From the NCBI GenBank assembly GCA_025453655.1, contig JALOPX010000042.1, forward strand, positions 1 to 33,613: a DNA stretch of 33,613 nucleotides, given 5' to 3'. The notes below the pieces were generated by a model. The model was not told where the DNA came from, did not search any database, and was given only the letters and a program-made list of their open reading frames with translations. This stretch comes from Candidatus Krumholzibacteriia bacterium (GTDB lineage: Bacteria > Krumholzibacteriota > Krumholzibacteriia > Krumholzibacteriales > Krumholzibacteriaceae). Numbering within the stretch: position 1 is the first letter of the stretch; each line of letters opens with the position of its first letter. The position numbers and the translations under genes were made by a program. Positions 1 through 8,200 of the stretch are shown here, in pieces.

Positions 1-818
1 GAGAGATCGTCATAAACGAGATAATGTACAGGCCTTTTGAGAATGAAAGCGAATGGTTCGAAATATACAACCGTTCGCCGGACGACATCGATCTTCTCGG
101 GTGGCGCGTGGCCGACGCCCTTTCCCCCGGCAGGTCGGTTTCGGGAGAAAGCCTGATCGTTCCGGCGGGCTCGTTCGTCGTTCTCGCCCAGAAACCGTCT
201 CTTTTCACCCTGGAGTTCCCGGATTGCCCAGCCGCCGTCTCCGGGTTGGCCGGCGGATGGCTCACGCTCAACGATTGCACGGAGAACGGGTCGACCGAGG
301 CATTGTCCATCTTCGACGAGGAGGGCGTGATGGTCGATGCCGTAGAATACGCCGGTCTTCTCGGGTATGAAAGGGGGCGCTCGCTGGAGAGATTCTCGCC
401 CGACGCGTGCAGCTCCCTTGAAGGAGGCATATGGCACCGCTGCCCGGCCGCCGGGCGGGCAACACCTGGAATGGTCAACAGCTCCTATTCGGAAAGATCC
501 ATCCCCGCCGGGGAGGTCAGCGTATCGCCGGAATCACTGATGCCGGCAAAAGGAGGCGGCGCCGTCATATCCGGGGCCCGACTTCCGGGAGAGGCTGGAT
601 TCGCGATCACGATATTCGACATGAACGGCGCTGCGGTCAGGAGGATCCTGGCCGAAGAGGACGGAGCAGCCGTTTTCAGCGCCGTCTGGGACGGGAGGTC
701 GGCCTCGGGCAATATCGTTACGACGGGGCTGTACATATGCGTCGTTGAGTTTCTGGCGCCGGGAGGTGGGGTGTGCAGGAGGGTAAAGCGCTGCATCGCG
801 GTTTCGGACGGCGGATGA
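1..818 (+). CDS. Lamin-tail-domain surface protein with C-terminal FlgD-type Ig domain (5' partial)
   Basis: The reading frame is open from base 3 and runs without a stop into the first ATG at 24. The codons before that ATG read EIVINEIM, the usual opening strand of a lamin tail domain, so the true start lies upstream of the window. The visible part has the lamin-tail pattern (EWFEIYN, then a GW turn and a VVLAQ strand) over about the first 130 residues. A linker follows, then a C-terminal domain with the FlgD/T9SS Ig-like pattern (FAITIFDMNG, then VWDGRSASG and GLY). Such proteins are normally exported and sit at the cell surface, where these domains act as adhesion or cell-wall-proximal modules. 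The stop overlaps the next start (ATGA at 815-818), which indicates translational coupling. The domain calls are firm, but the cellular role is unknown. Confidence 0.8.
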   Translation, partial: EIVINEIMYRPFENESEWFEIYNRSPDDIDLLGWRVADALSPGRSVSGESLIVPAGSFVVLAQKPSLFTLEFPDCPAAVSGLAGGWLTLNDCTENGSTEALSIFDEEGVMVDAVEYAGLLGYERGRSLERFSPDACSSLEGGIWHRCPAAGRATPGMVNSSYSERSIPAGEVSVSPESLMPAKGGGAVISGARLPGEAGFAITIFDMNGAAVRRILAEEDGAAVFSAVWDGRSASGNIVTTGLYICVVEFLAPGGGVCRRVKRCIAVSDGG

Positions 819-1582
819 TATTCTGCTGCGCGGCGGTCATCGCCCTGTCAGGGCGGGCTTCGAATGCGTTCGAACACCAGGACAGCCGCGCGAGCGGTAT
901 GGGCGGCACGGTCATGCCGGGCGGGATCCATCCATGCTGCGCGATGGCATGGGAGGATCGATACGCGGCCGTCGCGGCCTCACGTTCAGCACCGTATTCA
1001 ATCCAAGGGCTCGCCGCTTCGAAGGTGGCCCTAGATATCCATGGGGAAGGGAAGTGGCTTTCGGCTTCATGGGGCGCCCTCGGCCATGATCTCTACCGCG
1101 AGGACAGGTTCTCCATTGAAACGGCGCTGGTCGTGGCGGGCCGTTTTCTGGCGATAGGTTGCCGCGGAGAGATGACAAGAAGGAAGGTCGAGGGCGCAAC
1201 GGCCGAACGCGAAGCCCTCACGGCCGCCGCCGTTGAGATATTCTTCAAAGGGGGATTGGCCCTCCAGGTCGACCGCCCGATCCTTCGGGGCGCCCGCGGC
1301 GGGGGCGACGATTTCAGGGTGAGGGCGGCGGTCGTCGCAGGGGGCCTGCGACTTTCGTTCAACCGGATCATCTCGATCGACGGCTATGCCGAAAACCGTT
1401 TCGGCGCGAGCATCCCGGCTGCGGCCGGCGCGTCCCTTCTGCTCGGTTACAGGCCCGGCACGGAGATAATATCCGCCGGCCTCCATTCTTCGGGGAAGAA
1501 CCTGAATATCTGCTTTTCCTGGGAAAGCCACCCCGTCCTTGGAAATACCTTCTCGGCGCTTGTCGAAAGGATCTGGAGATGA
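815..1582 (+). CDS. Exported protein, probable outer-membrane beta-barrel
   Basis: A 255-aa protein. I chose the ATG at 815, inside the upstream stop (ATGA), because the chain starting there begins with a hydrophobic segment (MIFCCAAVIALSG) ending in A-S-N-A, a plausible signal peptide. A longer frame from 773 would put an unlikely charged stretch before it. After the signal there is a Gly/Ala-rich segment (SGMGG then AMAWEDRYAAVAASRSAP), as seen in PorV-like barrels of FCB bacteria. Alternating polar/hydrophobic strands continue to the C-terminus. No enzyme motif is visible. It is coupled on both sides: its stop overlaps the next start at 1579-1582. The barrel call rests on strand pattern and signal peptide only. 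Confidence 0.6.
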   Translation: MIFCCAAVIALSGRASNAFEHQDSRASGMGGTVMPGGIHPCCAMAWEDRYAAVAASRSAPYSIQGLAASKVALDIHGEGKWLSASWGALGHDLYREDRFSIETALVVAGRFLAIGCRGEMTRRKVEGATAEREALTAAAVEIFFKGGLALQVDRPILRGARGGGDDFRVRAAVVAGGLRLSFNRIISIDGYAENRFGASIPAAAGASLLLGYRPGTEIISAGLHSSGKNLNICFSWESHPVLGNTFSALVERIWR

Positions 1583-3048
1583 CGATCATCAGGGCGATCC
1601 TTCTTGCGTCGGCGATTCTTCCCTCCGCGGCCTCCGGCACGGCCCGGGCGGAGGAGGCGGAAGGCTCCATCATCTCTCCTCCTGATCCGCTTCAGTACGA
1701 CATGGACAGCGCGCTGGAGGAGCCGCCGTCGATGTTCGTTCTCACGTGGAGGGATCTTGACGACGAAGAGCGTTTTCTCCCTGCGCTGCAATACGTTTTT
1801 GACGGGAAACGAATCCGTTTGAGAAGCAGGCTGGAACCGGTCGGTGATGGTCAAAGATTCTCGTATCACGCCCGCTGGAGGTCGCTGTCGGGGAAGGCGG
1901 GATGCGATGCCGGATATTTCCTGCCCGATCTCGCTATGGGGCTCTCCTTCGCCGGTTATTCCATCACATATCCCTTCTCTTCGGGATACCCTCTCAGGCA
2001 GCCGCGGACGATCGTCGGGCGCACCTCCTTTTACGGGAGGCCGTTTTTCGGCGGGGCGGCGAACGCGCGTGTCGCGGGACTCGATATCCTGTGTTTCCTC
2101 GCCCGGCCGGGCAGATGGAGGGAACGTGAGTTCGTACCCGAAGAGGATTGCGTCTCGGGGATCAGGCTGGCGCGGAAGACGCCGATCCTTGAAGCGGGGA
2201 TGACGGTGTGGAATTCCGGGGGATGCCTGATGGCCGGGCTCGATGGGAGGAGGATGGCCGGAAAAACGAAGCTGGCCGCCGAAATGTCCTTCGCCCCGGG
2301 GCAGGCCCCCGCCGTGATCTGCGGCCTTACGAACGGCGGCGCGCCTGTGAATGTGGGCCTCGCGGCGTACGCCGCTCCGCGCGGGAGGCTCGAGTCGTCC
2401 GGCGATCTTCCCGGAGGACGGGTGAATTCATGCGTCGAGAGGAGGGGGCTGTCACTCGTTCTGGATCGAAAAATCGCCCGAGGGCTGAAATTGCGCTATG
2501 CCTTCGCCCACGATCTGTTCGAAGAGACCGATCGCCGGCGGACGAGGAACACGTCGAGAGCCGGCGTTTCGGCCCGCCGAAAAGGGATCGAGATGAGGAT
2601 CGACTGGACATGCAGGGAGGATTTCGATATCCCCACGATCCCTTTTCCTCCGCCGGAGGAACCTGCTTCATCGACGAGCCGGGAATTGAAGATTTTAATA
2701 AAATCCGGGCCGTCTGGAAGGAAATGGCGCCTTTCGGCGCAATATCCCTCGTCCGACGAGTCCTCCGGGTTCCTTATCAGCCCCGCCGTCGCTCTGAAAA
2801 CCGAGTCCGGCCGTTCGCGGCTGGATATCTCATGCGCCTGGTACAGGTCGTTCAGGGGCAGTGAGGGATTTTACTGCTACGAGCCAGTCACAGGGGGAGG
2901 GTATCCGTGGAAGTATCTCGGCGGAAGTGGGGGCAGGACCGTAATCATGGGCGAGATCCGTTTGAAAGGCCTGAAAACGGCCGGCAGGGGCATGATCGAT
3001 ACCGGCGAGGGGTACGGCCTGGATGTGCAGATTCTTCTCGAATTCTGA
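1579..3048 (+). CDS. Large exported protein, probable outer-membrane beta-barrel
   Basis: A 489-aa protein with a clear signal peptide (residues 1-24, ending TARA). The acidic stretch behind it is followed by long runs of alternating strands rich in Arg, Gly and aromatic residues. The segment with GYPLR, then RTSFYGRPFFGG, resembles barrels that in FCB bacteria often follow a ComEA-like helix-hairpin-helix domain, but no such domain is visible here. The chain ends QILLEF, a terminal aromatic that suits recognition by the outer-membrane assembly machinery. The ATG at 1579 overlaps the upstream stop, so this is the third gene of a coupled cassette with 1-818 and 815-1582. The three proteins may form one surface complex, but the function is unknown. 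Confidence 0.6.
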   Translation: MTIIRAILLASAILPSAASGTARAEEAEGSIISPPDPLQYDMDSALEEPPSMFVLTWRDLDDEERFLPALQYVFDGKRIRLRSRLEPVGDGQRFSYHARWRSLSGKAGCDAGYFLPDLAMGLSFAGYSITYPFSSGYPLRQPRTIVGRTSFYGRPFFGGAANARVAGLDILCFLARPGRWREREFVPEEDCVSGIRLARKTPILEAGMTVWNSGGCLMAGLDGRRMAGKTKLAAEMSFAPGQAPAVICGLTNGGAPVNVGLAAYAAPRGRLESSGDLPGGRVNSCVERRGLSLVLDRKIARGLKLRYAFAHDLFEETDRRRTRNTSRAGVSARRKGIEMRIDWTCREDFDIPTIPFPPPEEPASSTSRELKILIKSGPSGRKWRLSAQYPSSDESSGFLISPAVALKTESGRSRLDISCAWYRSFRGSEGFYCYEPVTGGGYPWKYLGGSGGRTVIMGEIRLKGLKTAGRGMIDTGEGYGLDVQILLEF

Positions 3049-3095
3049 CCGTCAGGGGATTAATTGGACCCATTCATGCAACGCTTCAAGGTGTT

Positions 3096-4634
3096 ATGAA
3101 CGACATTCGAACAATCACGTATGAGACCGGCGCGAACAGCGGGAAGATCGTCCCCTTTCCTCCGGAAATGAGCTTTTCCGCGTACAAGGGGGATCTGGTA
3201 AACATTCTCACCTCGGCGAAGGGGAAACAGGCCCTGGCCGCCCTCGCGGCGTCGCCGCGCAACATTTACGGTCTATCGAAAGAGCTGGCGACCTTCCTGT
3301 CGGTTTCCGAGGAACCGCACGTCGACATCATGACCATAACCGCCATGGTTCTCATGGAGGAACCGGGAGCCGTCAGGCTCGTGTACGCCCTCCTCATGGC
3401 CATACCCTCCCTGGAGAGGTTTCTGGAGGAGATTGTCGATTTCCACAGCACACGCAGGGTGATGGCGAAGATCGAGAGGCGGATCGCCTCCGACGCGCCT
3501 GTCGATGAGAACGACGACTGGTTTCACAAAAAGGTGATCCTTCTATCGAGTTCGCTTCCGTTGCCCGATTGCCGCGTAACGGATCCGCGCTCGCCCTGGC
3601 TTTCATGGAGCGAAGGGATCAGGAAGGCGATAGCAGATCCCGATGACAGGTGGAACGAGGCGATCATCGGCAGGGCGATGGTGGAGCTGGACGCGAAGCA
3701 GCACAGGATAAGGGACATACTGGTTTCCCTCGATCCGGACAGGAGGGAAAGGCTCACCATATCGCTCGGGTCCCTGAACGAGGAGATAAAATGGAAGAAG
3801 GCGGTGCTGGAGGAAACAGCCGGTAAACGGGGCGGTTCCATGATGATCCTGAAGGCGACCATGGGATTTCAGTGGGACCGCATGATCGCTTCCCTTCGGG
3901 AAACGGGCGCAGGCGGGCTTATGGCCGACATTCTCGAGAATCAGTTGCAGAAAGTCCATACCTATCCGCAGATAAGGAACGGAGCGGCGGTGCTGAGGGC
4001 CCTGATGATGCATCCGGCTGTGAATAAATCGGGCAGGGCTCCCGATATCCTCAGTTGCATACATATCCTCGTGGAATCATCGCACGGGGGAAAACTGGAT
4101 CTTCTGATGAACGCGGGCAGGAAACTTCCCGGGATAGAGGAGAACCCGGGATTCAGCGTCGACGACAGGATGCTTTCGATCGATTTCTCCGCGGTCGACA
4201 CGTCAAATTTCCTCGAAGACGATCTCCCCGCCGACGTCAACTGGATGGAAATAAGTAACAGCAAGAAATTAAGTTACAAGTCTCTTGTAATGTCATATCT
4301 GGATAACGACAGTTTCCTCACGCAGATGCTGAACAACCCGAAGGCCACGAATCAGCCCGGGCTCGTCGCGCTTATAGCCCAGCGGTGCAGGTCCCTCAGG
4401 ATACTCTCGATGATTGCCAACCGGAGGGATCTTTATACCGGTTTCAACAACAAGACGGTTCCCCTGAATCTCGTCATGAGTCCCGCCAAGATACCGTTGA
4501 CGACGATAAGAAAATTCATGCACATCCGCTATATCGACAAGATGACCCTTGTCAAGCTGTCCCAGAAGGGCGGTTCGCTCGTCAGGGAAGAGGTCAGGCG
4601 CGAGATCGACAGGTATCTCAGGTCGGCTTCCTGA
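3096..4634 (+). CDS. Helical cytoplasmic protein of unknown function with C-terminal helical repeat
   Basis: A 512-aa protein. The frame is open further upstream, into the previous gene. The ATG at 3096 is the first start beyond that gene's stop and has AAGGTG just before it. There is no signal peptide or membrane segment. The whole chain looks alpha-helical, with charged amphipathic stretches. The last about 110 residues (from LSYKSLVMSYL) contain blocks like NNPKATNQPGLVALIAQRCRS and IPLTTIRKFMHIRYID. These resemble helical (HEAT-like) repeats found in uncharacterised proteins of Deltaproteobacteria and related groups, where each block has the shape NPxxPxxxxxxxLxxL followed by a residue run ending in a helix. 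I recognise no catalytic motif. It could be a scaffold or a response-linked protein, but no function can be assigned. Confidence 0.8.
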   Translation: MNDIRTITYETGANSGKIVPFPPEMSFSAYKGDLVNILTSAKGKQALAALAASPRNIYGLSKELATFLSVSEEPHVDIMTITAMVLMEEPGAVRLVYALLMAIPSLERFLEEIVDFHSTRRVMAKIERRIASDAPVDENDDWFHKKVILLSSSLPLPDCRVTDPRSPWLSWSEGIRKAIADPDDRWNEAIIGRAMVELDAKQHRIRDILVSLDPDRRERLTISLGSLNEEIKWKKAVLEETAGKRGGSMMILKATMGFQWDRMIASLRETGAGGLMADILENQLQKVHTYPQIRNGAAVLRALMMHPAVNKSGRAPDILSCIHILVESSHGGKLDLLMNAGRKLPGIEENPGFSVDDRMLSIDFSAVDTSNFLEDDLPADVNWMEISNSKKLSYKSLVMSYLDNDSFLTQMLNNPKATNQPGLVALIAQRCRSLRILSMIANRRDLYTGFNNKTVPLNLVMSPAKIPLTTIRKFMHIRYIDKMTLVKLSQKGGSLVREEVRREIDRYLRSAS

Positions 4635-4750
4635 TCCTCCATGCCCCGGTGGAAAGCCCCGATCCGAGGCGCCCTGCCTGCGATCGGCAACATACCGCGA
4701 ATATCGTTGATGCCTCGGAAGATGCCTTGTGTTCAGGCAGTTCAGCGCTA

Positions 4751-4779
4751 TTGACAAAAGGGTTCCAAAACCGTAATAT
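4751..4779 (+). promoter_or_regulatory. Sigma70-type promoter for the aminotransferase
   Basis: A perfect -35 (TTGACA, 4751-4756) lies 17 bases from TAATAT (4774-4779). The expected start of transcription is near 4786, which gives a leader of about 64 bases before the ATG at 4850. The stretch from 4635 to 4750 holds no gene that I can see. Confidence 0.6.
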
Positions 4780-4849
4780 GCTGATAATTATCCCGGGTGA
4801 CCGAACGATTGCCGGGGCAGATCGGTTTATTAAGTAAAGGGGAGTGAAA

Positions 4850-6001
4850 ATGCTGGCTGAAAGGATGAGCAGGCTGGGCACGGAGACGGCCTTTGAAGTG
4901 CTTGCGAGGGCCAAGGCCATGGAGGCCGCCGGAAGGGATATCGTCCATCTGGAGATAGGCGAGCCCGATTTCGATACGCCCAGAAATATCATAGATGCAG
5001 CGATAAAGGCCCTGAACAGCGGATATACCCACTACGGGCCGTCGGCAGGGATTCCCGAGGTCAGGAAGGTATTCGCCGAGTTCCTGACGAAGGACAGGGG
5101 TGTGGAGGTCAAACCGGAGAACATCGTGATAACGCCCGGGGCCAAGCCCATCCTTTTCTTCTCCATCCTCGCGCTCGTCAACAAGGGGGACGAGGTCATA
5201 TATCCGAATCCGGGATTTCCCATATACGAATCGGTCATCAATTTCGTGGGGGCGAAACCGGTTCCCATCCCGCTGAGGGAGGATAAGGCCTTTTCATTCG
5301 ACCTGAATGAGATGAAGCAGCTCGTCAACGACAGGACGAAGCTGATCATCGTGAACACCCCTCACAATCCGACGGGGGGAGTCCTTACCGCGAAGGACAT
5401 GCAGGGAATCGCCGAGCTCGCGAAGAAACACGACGCGTGGATTCTGAGCGACGAGGTCTACAGCAAGATGGTCTACGACGGCAAGCATGTCAGCATATAC
5501 GACTATCCCGAAGTGATGGACAGGACGATCCTTCTCGAAGGCCATTCGAAAACCTACGCGATGACGGGATGGCGCCTCGGCTACGCGGCGATGCCGGCCG
5601 AGCTCGCGGCGCATATTTCCAAGCTTCAGACGAACAGCAATTCGTGCACTTCGAGCTTCACGCAGATGGCCGGCGTCGAAGCGCTGACCGGACCGCAGGA
5701 CGCGTCCATAAAAATGATGGCCGAGTTCAAGGCGAGGAGGGATATGTTCGTCGAAGGGTTGAACAGGATCCCCGGTTTCAAGTGCCTGAAGCCGAGCGGC
5801 GCGTTCTACGTCTTCCCGAACATCACCGGTACAGGCATGAAGTCGAAACAGATCGAGGAATTCCTGCTCGACAAGGCCGGAGTGGCCGGCCTGAGCGGAA
5901 CGAGTTTCGGGAAATACGGAGAGGGTTACCTGAGATTCTCGTACGCGAACTCCCAGGCGAACCTGAGGAAAGCGCTCGACAAGATCAGCAAGGCGCTGTG
6001 A
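4850..6001 (+). CDS. PLP-dependent class I/II aminotransferase (aspartate aminotransferase-like)
   Basis: A 383-aa fold-type I aminotransferase, the usual length for the AspC/AAT superfamily. It transfers amino groups between an amino acid and a 2-oxo acid. Visible landmarks are LEIGEPDFDTP near the N-terminus (residues 34-44), Y62 in the THYGPSAG segment, PHNPTGG (171-177, with cofactor-contacting N173), DEVY (201-204) and the PLP-binding lysine K234 in GHSKTYAMTGWRLGY. The carboxylate-binding arginine is likely the one in GYLRFSY near the C-terminus. I chose ATG 4850 because AGGGGAG lies at an ideal distance, although a GTG at 4844 is possible. Substrate cannot be told from sequence. A hairpin follows the stop. 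Confidence 0.93.
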   Translation: MLAERMSRLGTETAFEVLARAKAMEAAGRDIVHLEIGEPDFDTPRNIIDAAIKALNSGYTHYGPSAGIPEVRKVFAEFLTKDRGVEVKPENIVITPGAKPILFFSILALVNKGDEVIYPNPGFPIYESVINFVGAKPVPIPLREDKAFSFDLNEMKQLVNDRTKLIIVNTPHNPTGGVLTAKDMQGIAELAKKHDAWILSDEVYSKMVYDGKHVSIYDYPEVMDRTILLEGHSKTYAMTGWRLGYAAMPAELAAHISKLQTNSNSCTSSFTQMAGVEALTGPQDASIKMMAEFKARRDMFVEGLNRIPGFKCLKPSGAFYVFPNITGTGMKSKQIEEFLLDKAGVAGLSGTSFGKYGEGYLRFSYANSQANLRKALDKISKAL

Positions 6002-6025
6002 TAATATCTTGAAATCACGCTGAAA

Positions 6026-6055
6026 CCCCTGGTGGAAGGAAACTTCCACCAGGGG
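6026..6055 (+). terminator. Perfect 12-bp stem-loop after the aminotransferase, terminator-like
   Basis: CCCCTGGTGGAA (6026-6037) pairs perfectly with TTCCACCAGGGG (6044-6055) across a 6-base loop. Only a short T run (6061-6064) follows, after AAATG, so it is a weak intrinsic terminator at best. It may equally attenuate or stabilise the transcript, since the carbamate kinase ribosome site begins about 12 bases later. Confidence 0.5.
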
Positions 6056-6076
6056 AAATGTTTTCCGGAGGTAATT

Positions 6077-6915
6077 TTGGCTAACGGCATCGATGTCGTC
6101 GCGCTGGGCGGTAACGCGATAATCCCGGCCGACGGCGACGGCACAATCGAAGAGCAGAGACAGGTGACCGCGGAGACGATGGGCCAGGTCGCCGATCTTG
6201 TCTCGACCGGCAGAAAGATAATAATCACGCACGGAAACGGTCCGATCGTCGGCAACATCCTCGAAAGGAACGAGGCGGTCAAGGACAGGATCCCCCCCAT
6301 GCCGCTCGACATATGCGGAGCCGATTCTCAGGGCGGCATCGGGTACATGATTCAGCAGATTCTGAAAAACGAACTGGCCGCGCGGGGCATCGACAGGCAG
6401 GTCGTCGCCCTGGTGTCGCAGGTCGTGGTGGACGAACACGACGACGCCTTTCAGAAGCCCACGAAACCGATACTCCGAAGGAGATAGTGGAATCGAAGAC
6501 CATTTCCACACTGCTCGAAACGGGCACGATAGTCATAGCAGTGGGGGGCGGGGGAATCCCCGTGATCCGCGACAAGGGGATGCTTCGCGGAGTCGAAGCG
6601 GTCATCGACAAGGATCGGGCCGCGTCCGTGCTCGCGGAAGGCATAAACGCCGAAAGGCTCATCATCCTTACCAACGTCGAGGAAGTTTACAGGAATTTCG
6701 GCAAGGAAGGACAGGAGCCGATAAGGAATATCAGGTTATCCGAGATCCGGAGACTGTACGAAAACTACGAATTTCCCGCCGGAAGCATGGGGCCGAAGAT
6801 CAGGTCGGCCATCGATTTCGTCGCTTCAGGGGGGCAAGAGGCCATCATATCGCATGCCGTGAGGTTCCTCGACGCGTGCGAGGGGAGAGCGGGCACCCAC
6901 ATAATGCCTGATTGA
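6077..6915 (+). pseudogene. arcC: Carbamate kinase, broken by internal deletion and frameshift
   Basis: Carbamate kinase interconverts ATP plus carbamate and ADP plus carbamoyl phosphate. The first part (TTG at 6077 with GGAGGT just before it, to about 6472) carries VVALGGNAI, ITHGNGP and VDEHDDAFQKPTKPI. It then meets a stop in its frame at 6485-6487. The second part continues in another frame from about 6472 with PKEIVE, AVGGGGIPV, AVIDKD and AGSMGPKI, and stops at 6913-6915. Compared with a normal enzyme of about 310 residues, the two parts total about 279. The missing stretch is the roughly 34-residue segment that normally joins KPTKPI to SPxPKxIxE, the lid-like subdomain over the active site. 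The net loss must be 1 modulo 3 bases to give this frame change. As read, the gene cannot make an intact enzyme. A true lesion and an assembly collapse cannot be told apart here. Confidence 0.85.
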
Positions 6916-6940
6916 CGATCGCGCCCGTGGCGGAACCGCA

Positions 6941-8200
6941 GTGGAAATCAAGCTACCTTACGGCGGCACATCATTCGATCTCGATCTTCCTTGCGACGTC
7001 AGGGTGGAGGGCGCGTCGCACCCTCCCGCGCTGGCGGATCCGGGGGGGGCGTTGTCCTCCGCCATCATGGCTCCGGTACAGAGTAAACCGCTTCCCGGTC
7101 TGTTGCAGGGAACCGGCCGCATCAGCGTGCTGATCTCCGATATAAGCAGGGGCCGGGCCTCCGGAGCTATCCTCGAGCTGCTTCTCGAGCGCCTTGTCGA
7201 TCTGGGAGTGGACCGGAAAAGAATCGAGATCTTCCTCGCCACGGGGATGCACAGGGGGCATACGCCGGAGGAACTGGCCGGATATCTGGGCCCCGGGACG
7301 ATATCGCGATACAGAATCGTCGAACACGACGCGATCAACGGATCCTTCGTGGAGGCGGGGGTGACCTCCGCGGGCACGACCTGCCTGTTCAACGAGCGCG
7401 TGGCCGATTCATCCCTCGTCATAGGCCTCGGGACGGTATCATTCCATTACTTCGCCGGATTCGGAGGAGGAAGGAAGCTGATACTGCCGGGGATCTCCTC
7501 GGAAAGCACGATAATCGCCAACCACAGGCTTTCGCTTCTCGAGGATGCAGGGGACGGTCTGGTCGAAGGATGCAGGCCCGCCAACATCGCGGGAAATCCC
7601 GTTCATGAGGATATGCTCGAAGGCGCGAGGCTTCTCCCGGCCCCGGTCTTCATGCTGAACACGGTCTTCGACCGGGACGGGAGGCTCGTATTCATCAACG
7701 CGGGCGATCTCGACCGCTCTTACCGCGCGGCAGTGGACTGGTACAGGGGAAAATATTCCTTCGGGATAACCCGCCCTTACAAGGCCGTGCTGGCTTCTGC
7801 GGGGGGTGCGCCGAAGGACATCAATCTTCTTCAAAGCCACAAGGCCGTTCGCCACGCCGCCGAGGCGGTGGATCACGGCGGCGTTCTGATGATTGCCGCA
7901 GCCTGTCCCGAAGGGATCGGTTCTGATTCGTACGACGACGCCTTCCGCGAGGGCCGCGACGCGGTTCCGGGAAGGGTAAGCTCGAAGTACACTCTCAACT
8001 CCCAGAGAGCCATGTCGACTTACGATCTGACCGGACGCCTCTCGATCTACATGCGCTCATCTCTGGCGGAGTCCGAACTCGCGAGATTCGGCTTTTGCCC
8101 GTGGCGCGAGGATTATACAAGGTATCTCATCGACGGGTTGCGCGCTGATGAGATACTGGTCATAAGGGACGCGGCCGCGTTTCTGCCCGTGTTGTCATGA
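6941..8200 (+). CDS. larA: LarA-type nickel-dependent lactate racemase family protein (DUF2088)
   Basis: A 419-aa protein of the LarA family, which racemises or epimerises 2-hydroxy acids using the nickel-pincer nucleotide cofactor. The family residues are present in the right order and spacing: D67 and R70 (SDISR), H104 (ATGMHRGH), H169 (FHYFAGFGGG), cofactor-binding K179 (GGRKL) and H195 (ANH). These match LarA D72, R75, H108, H174, K184 and H200 with an almost constant offset. The start is GTG at 6941, with only a weak ribosome site, 25 bases after the carbamate kinase stop, so it is probably co-transcribed. The cofactor-making genes (larB, larC, larE) are not in the window. Many family members act on hydroxy acids other than lactate, so the substrate is open. 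The 3' end overlaps the convergent RND gene by 6 bases. Confidence 0.88.
   Translation: MEIKLPYGGTSFDLDLPCDVRVEGASHPPALADPGGALSSAIMAPVQSKPLPGLLQGTGRISVLISDISRGRASGAILELLLERLVDLGVDRKRIEIFLATGMHRGHTPEELAGYLGPGTISRYRIVEHDAINGSFVEAGVTSAGTTCLFNERVADSSLVIGLGTVSFHYFAGFGGGRKLILPGISSESTIIANHRLSLLEDAGDGLVEGCRPANIAGNPVHEDMLEGARLLPAPVFMLNTVFDRDGRLVFINAGDLDRSYRAAVDWYRGKYSFGITRPYKAVLASAGGAPKDINLLQSHKAVRHAAEAVDHGGVLMIAAACPEGIGSDSYDDAFREGRDAVPGRVSSKYTLNSQRAMSTYDLTGRLSIYMRSSLAESELARFGFCPWREDYTRYLIDGLRADEILVIRDAAAFLPVLS

Noticed and set aside
5294-6511. A 405-codon open frame on the minus strand across the aminotransferase and carbamate kinase
   Set aside because: It is antisense to conserved coding sequence, its translation has no domain pattern, and high-GC codon bias makes such frames expected.
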